In this document: one piece after another, positions 63,710-64,000 of the stretch
Layout: each line of letters starts with the position of its first letter
How positions within the stretch are numbered: the first letter of the stretch is position 1
NCBI GenBank assembly: GCA_023414875.1
Contig: JAEZMV010000016.1
Location: forward strand, 167,496 to 231,495
Reading direction: 5' to 3'
DNA from: Bacillota bacterium
Lineage (GTDB): Bacteria; Bacillota; Clostridia; Lachnospirales; Lachnospiraceae
DNA: 64,000 nt
Translations under genes and position numbers: made by a program
Notes under the pieces: model-generated
Seen by the model: only the letters and a program-made list of their open reading frames with translations
Told to the model about the DNA's origin: nothing
The model's database searches: none

Positions 63710-63815
63710 AAGCTGTTGCATAGTAACGATATAATTGCAGTGATAAACCCCTGAAATGGGTTCACTTCAATCGATCGGAATTGGTCTATCCTCTATGCGG
63801 CAGCTTATTTTTTAT
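63710..63815 (+). terminator. nested terminator after the DUF1062 gene
   Basis: AAGCTGTTGCATAG (63710-63723) pairs with CTATGCGGCAGCTT (63793-63806), followed by ATTTTTTAT. An inner hairpin GTGA-AACCC/GGGTT-CAC occupies the loop. The stem arm resembles the GCTGTTG arms at 47483 and 61941. Confidence 0.8.
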
Positions 63816-63822
63816 ATAATTA

Positions 63823-63958
63823 TTCAGGAACGCTTTATGTATTGCCGAGTCCTGAAGTAATTATTAGATATTATGAGTGTGTGAAGAAAAGTCTGTAAAT
63901 AACTTTCTATGATAATTAATTAAGGATCTTGAGGCTGTTTCTACACAGTCCAATCCTT
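63823..63958. other. right-edge non-coding stretch with two stem-loops
   Basis: TTCAGGA/TCCTGAA (63823-63829 and 63850-63856) and AAGGAT/ATCCTT (63922-63927 and 63953-63958, with an inner GGCTGT/ACACAGTCC pairing). No gene is seen between 63705 and the window end at 64000. Confidence 0.4.
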
Positions 63959-64000
63959 GGGTACACTATAAACAATAACAAAGAGCATGTCAAGAAAACT

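Noticed and set aside
1..64000. CRISPR array, tRNA or rRNA genes, intact insertion sequence, prophage or integron
   Set aside because: No regularly spaced direct repeats, cloverleaf-like sequence, rRNA core sequence, transposase or integrase frame was found on either strand by reading.

Overview
The window is chromosomal DNA from a low-GC, endospore-lineage Firmicute. I infer a member of the Lachnospiraceae (Lachnoclostridium/Clostridium phytofermentans-like). The basis is AT-rich intergenic DNA, strong AGGAGG-type ribosome binding sites with frequent TTG/GTG starts, a SpoVD-like PASTA penicillin-binding protein, a GerM-domain lipoprotein, and a CD3324-type small protein. MurE carries the DNPR signature of a meso-diaminopimelate-adding enzyme. 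The species call is inference; no rRNA or tRNA gene is present to test it.

Layout. Positions 1-11000 hold a division/cell-wall (dcw) cluster on the minus strand, transcribed mraZ-rsmH-ftsL-pbp-pbp(spoVD)-mraY-murD-ftsW-murA. It has a recognisable promoter and MraZ operator at 11044-11130 and a second promoter before mraY. murE, murF and murG are absent from it; murE lies at 26-27.6 kb next to priA. Positions 11300-27600 are a continuous minus-strand housekeeping block: lgt, ychF, thiN, rpe, rsgA, prkC, prpC, rlmN, rsmB, a YugP-like protease, fmt, def, priA, murE. The prkC/prpC pair is the PASTA kinase/phosphatase couple that senses peptidoglycan, which fits its place beside the cell-wall genes.

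Positions 27.7-36.5 kb are a looser accessory stretch. It has a GNAT gene broken by an in-frame TGA, a PhzF protein, a DUF434 protein, small membrane proteins, a multi-zinc-ribbon membrane protein, a frameshifted membrane gene, comEC, and a deletion remnant of a FlaR-like P-loop kinase. Positions 36.5-40.4 kb hold a GerM lipoprotein, a sensor kinase/response regulator pair and comEA, so the two DNA-uptake genes flank a signalling unit. Positions 40.5-47.5 kb hold arginine biosynthesis (argJ-argB-argD on minus, argG on plus) with maf. Positions 47.5-53.7 kb are minus-strand metabolic and transport genes.

From 53.8 kb the layout is mixed. A yybP-ykoY manganese riboswitch with its own promoter and overlapping terminator precedes the Mn exporter gene mntP. 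Acetyltransferase, epimerase and HAD phosphatase genes follow, then asnA, a lipoprotein, a MurNAc-L-Ala amidase, and a cold-shock gene behind a terminator-like leader. Last come CD3324-family and DUF1062 genes, each preceded by a tiny ORF with a good ribosome binding site and RNA hairpins. This last region (about 62.0-63.8 kb) is the best candidate for undescribed regulation. No CRISPR array, intact insertion sequence, prophage, tRNA or rRNA gene was seen.
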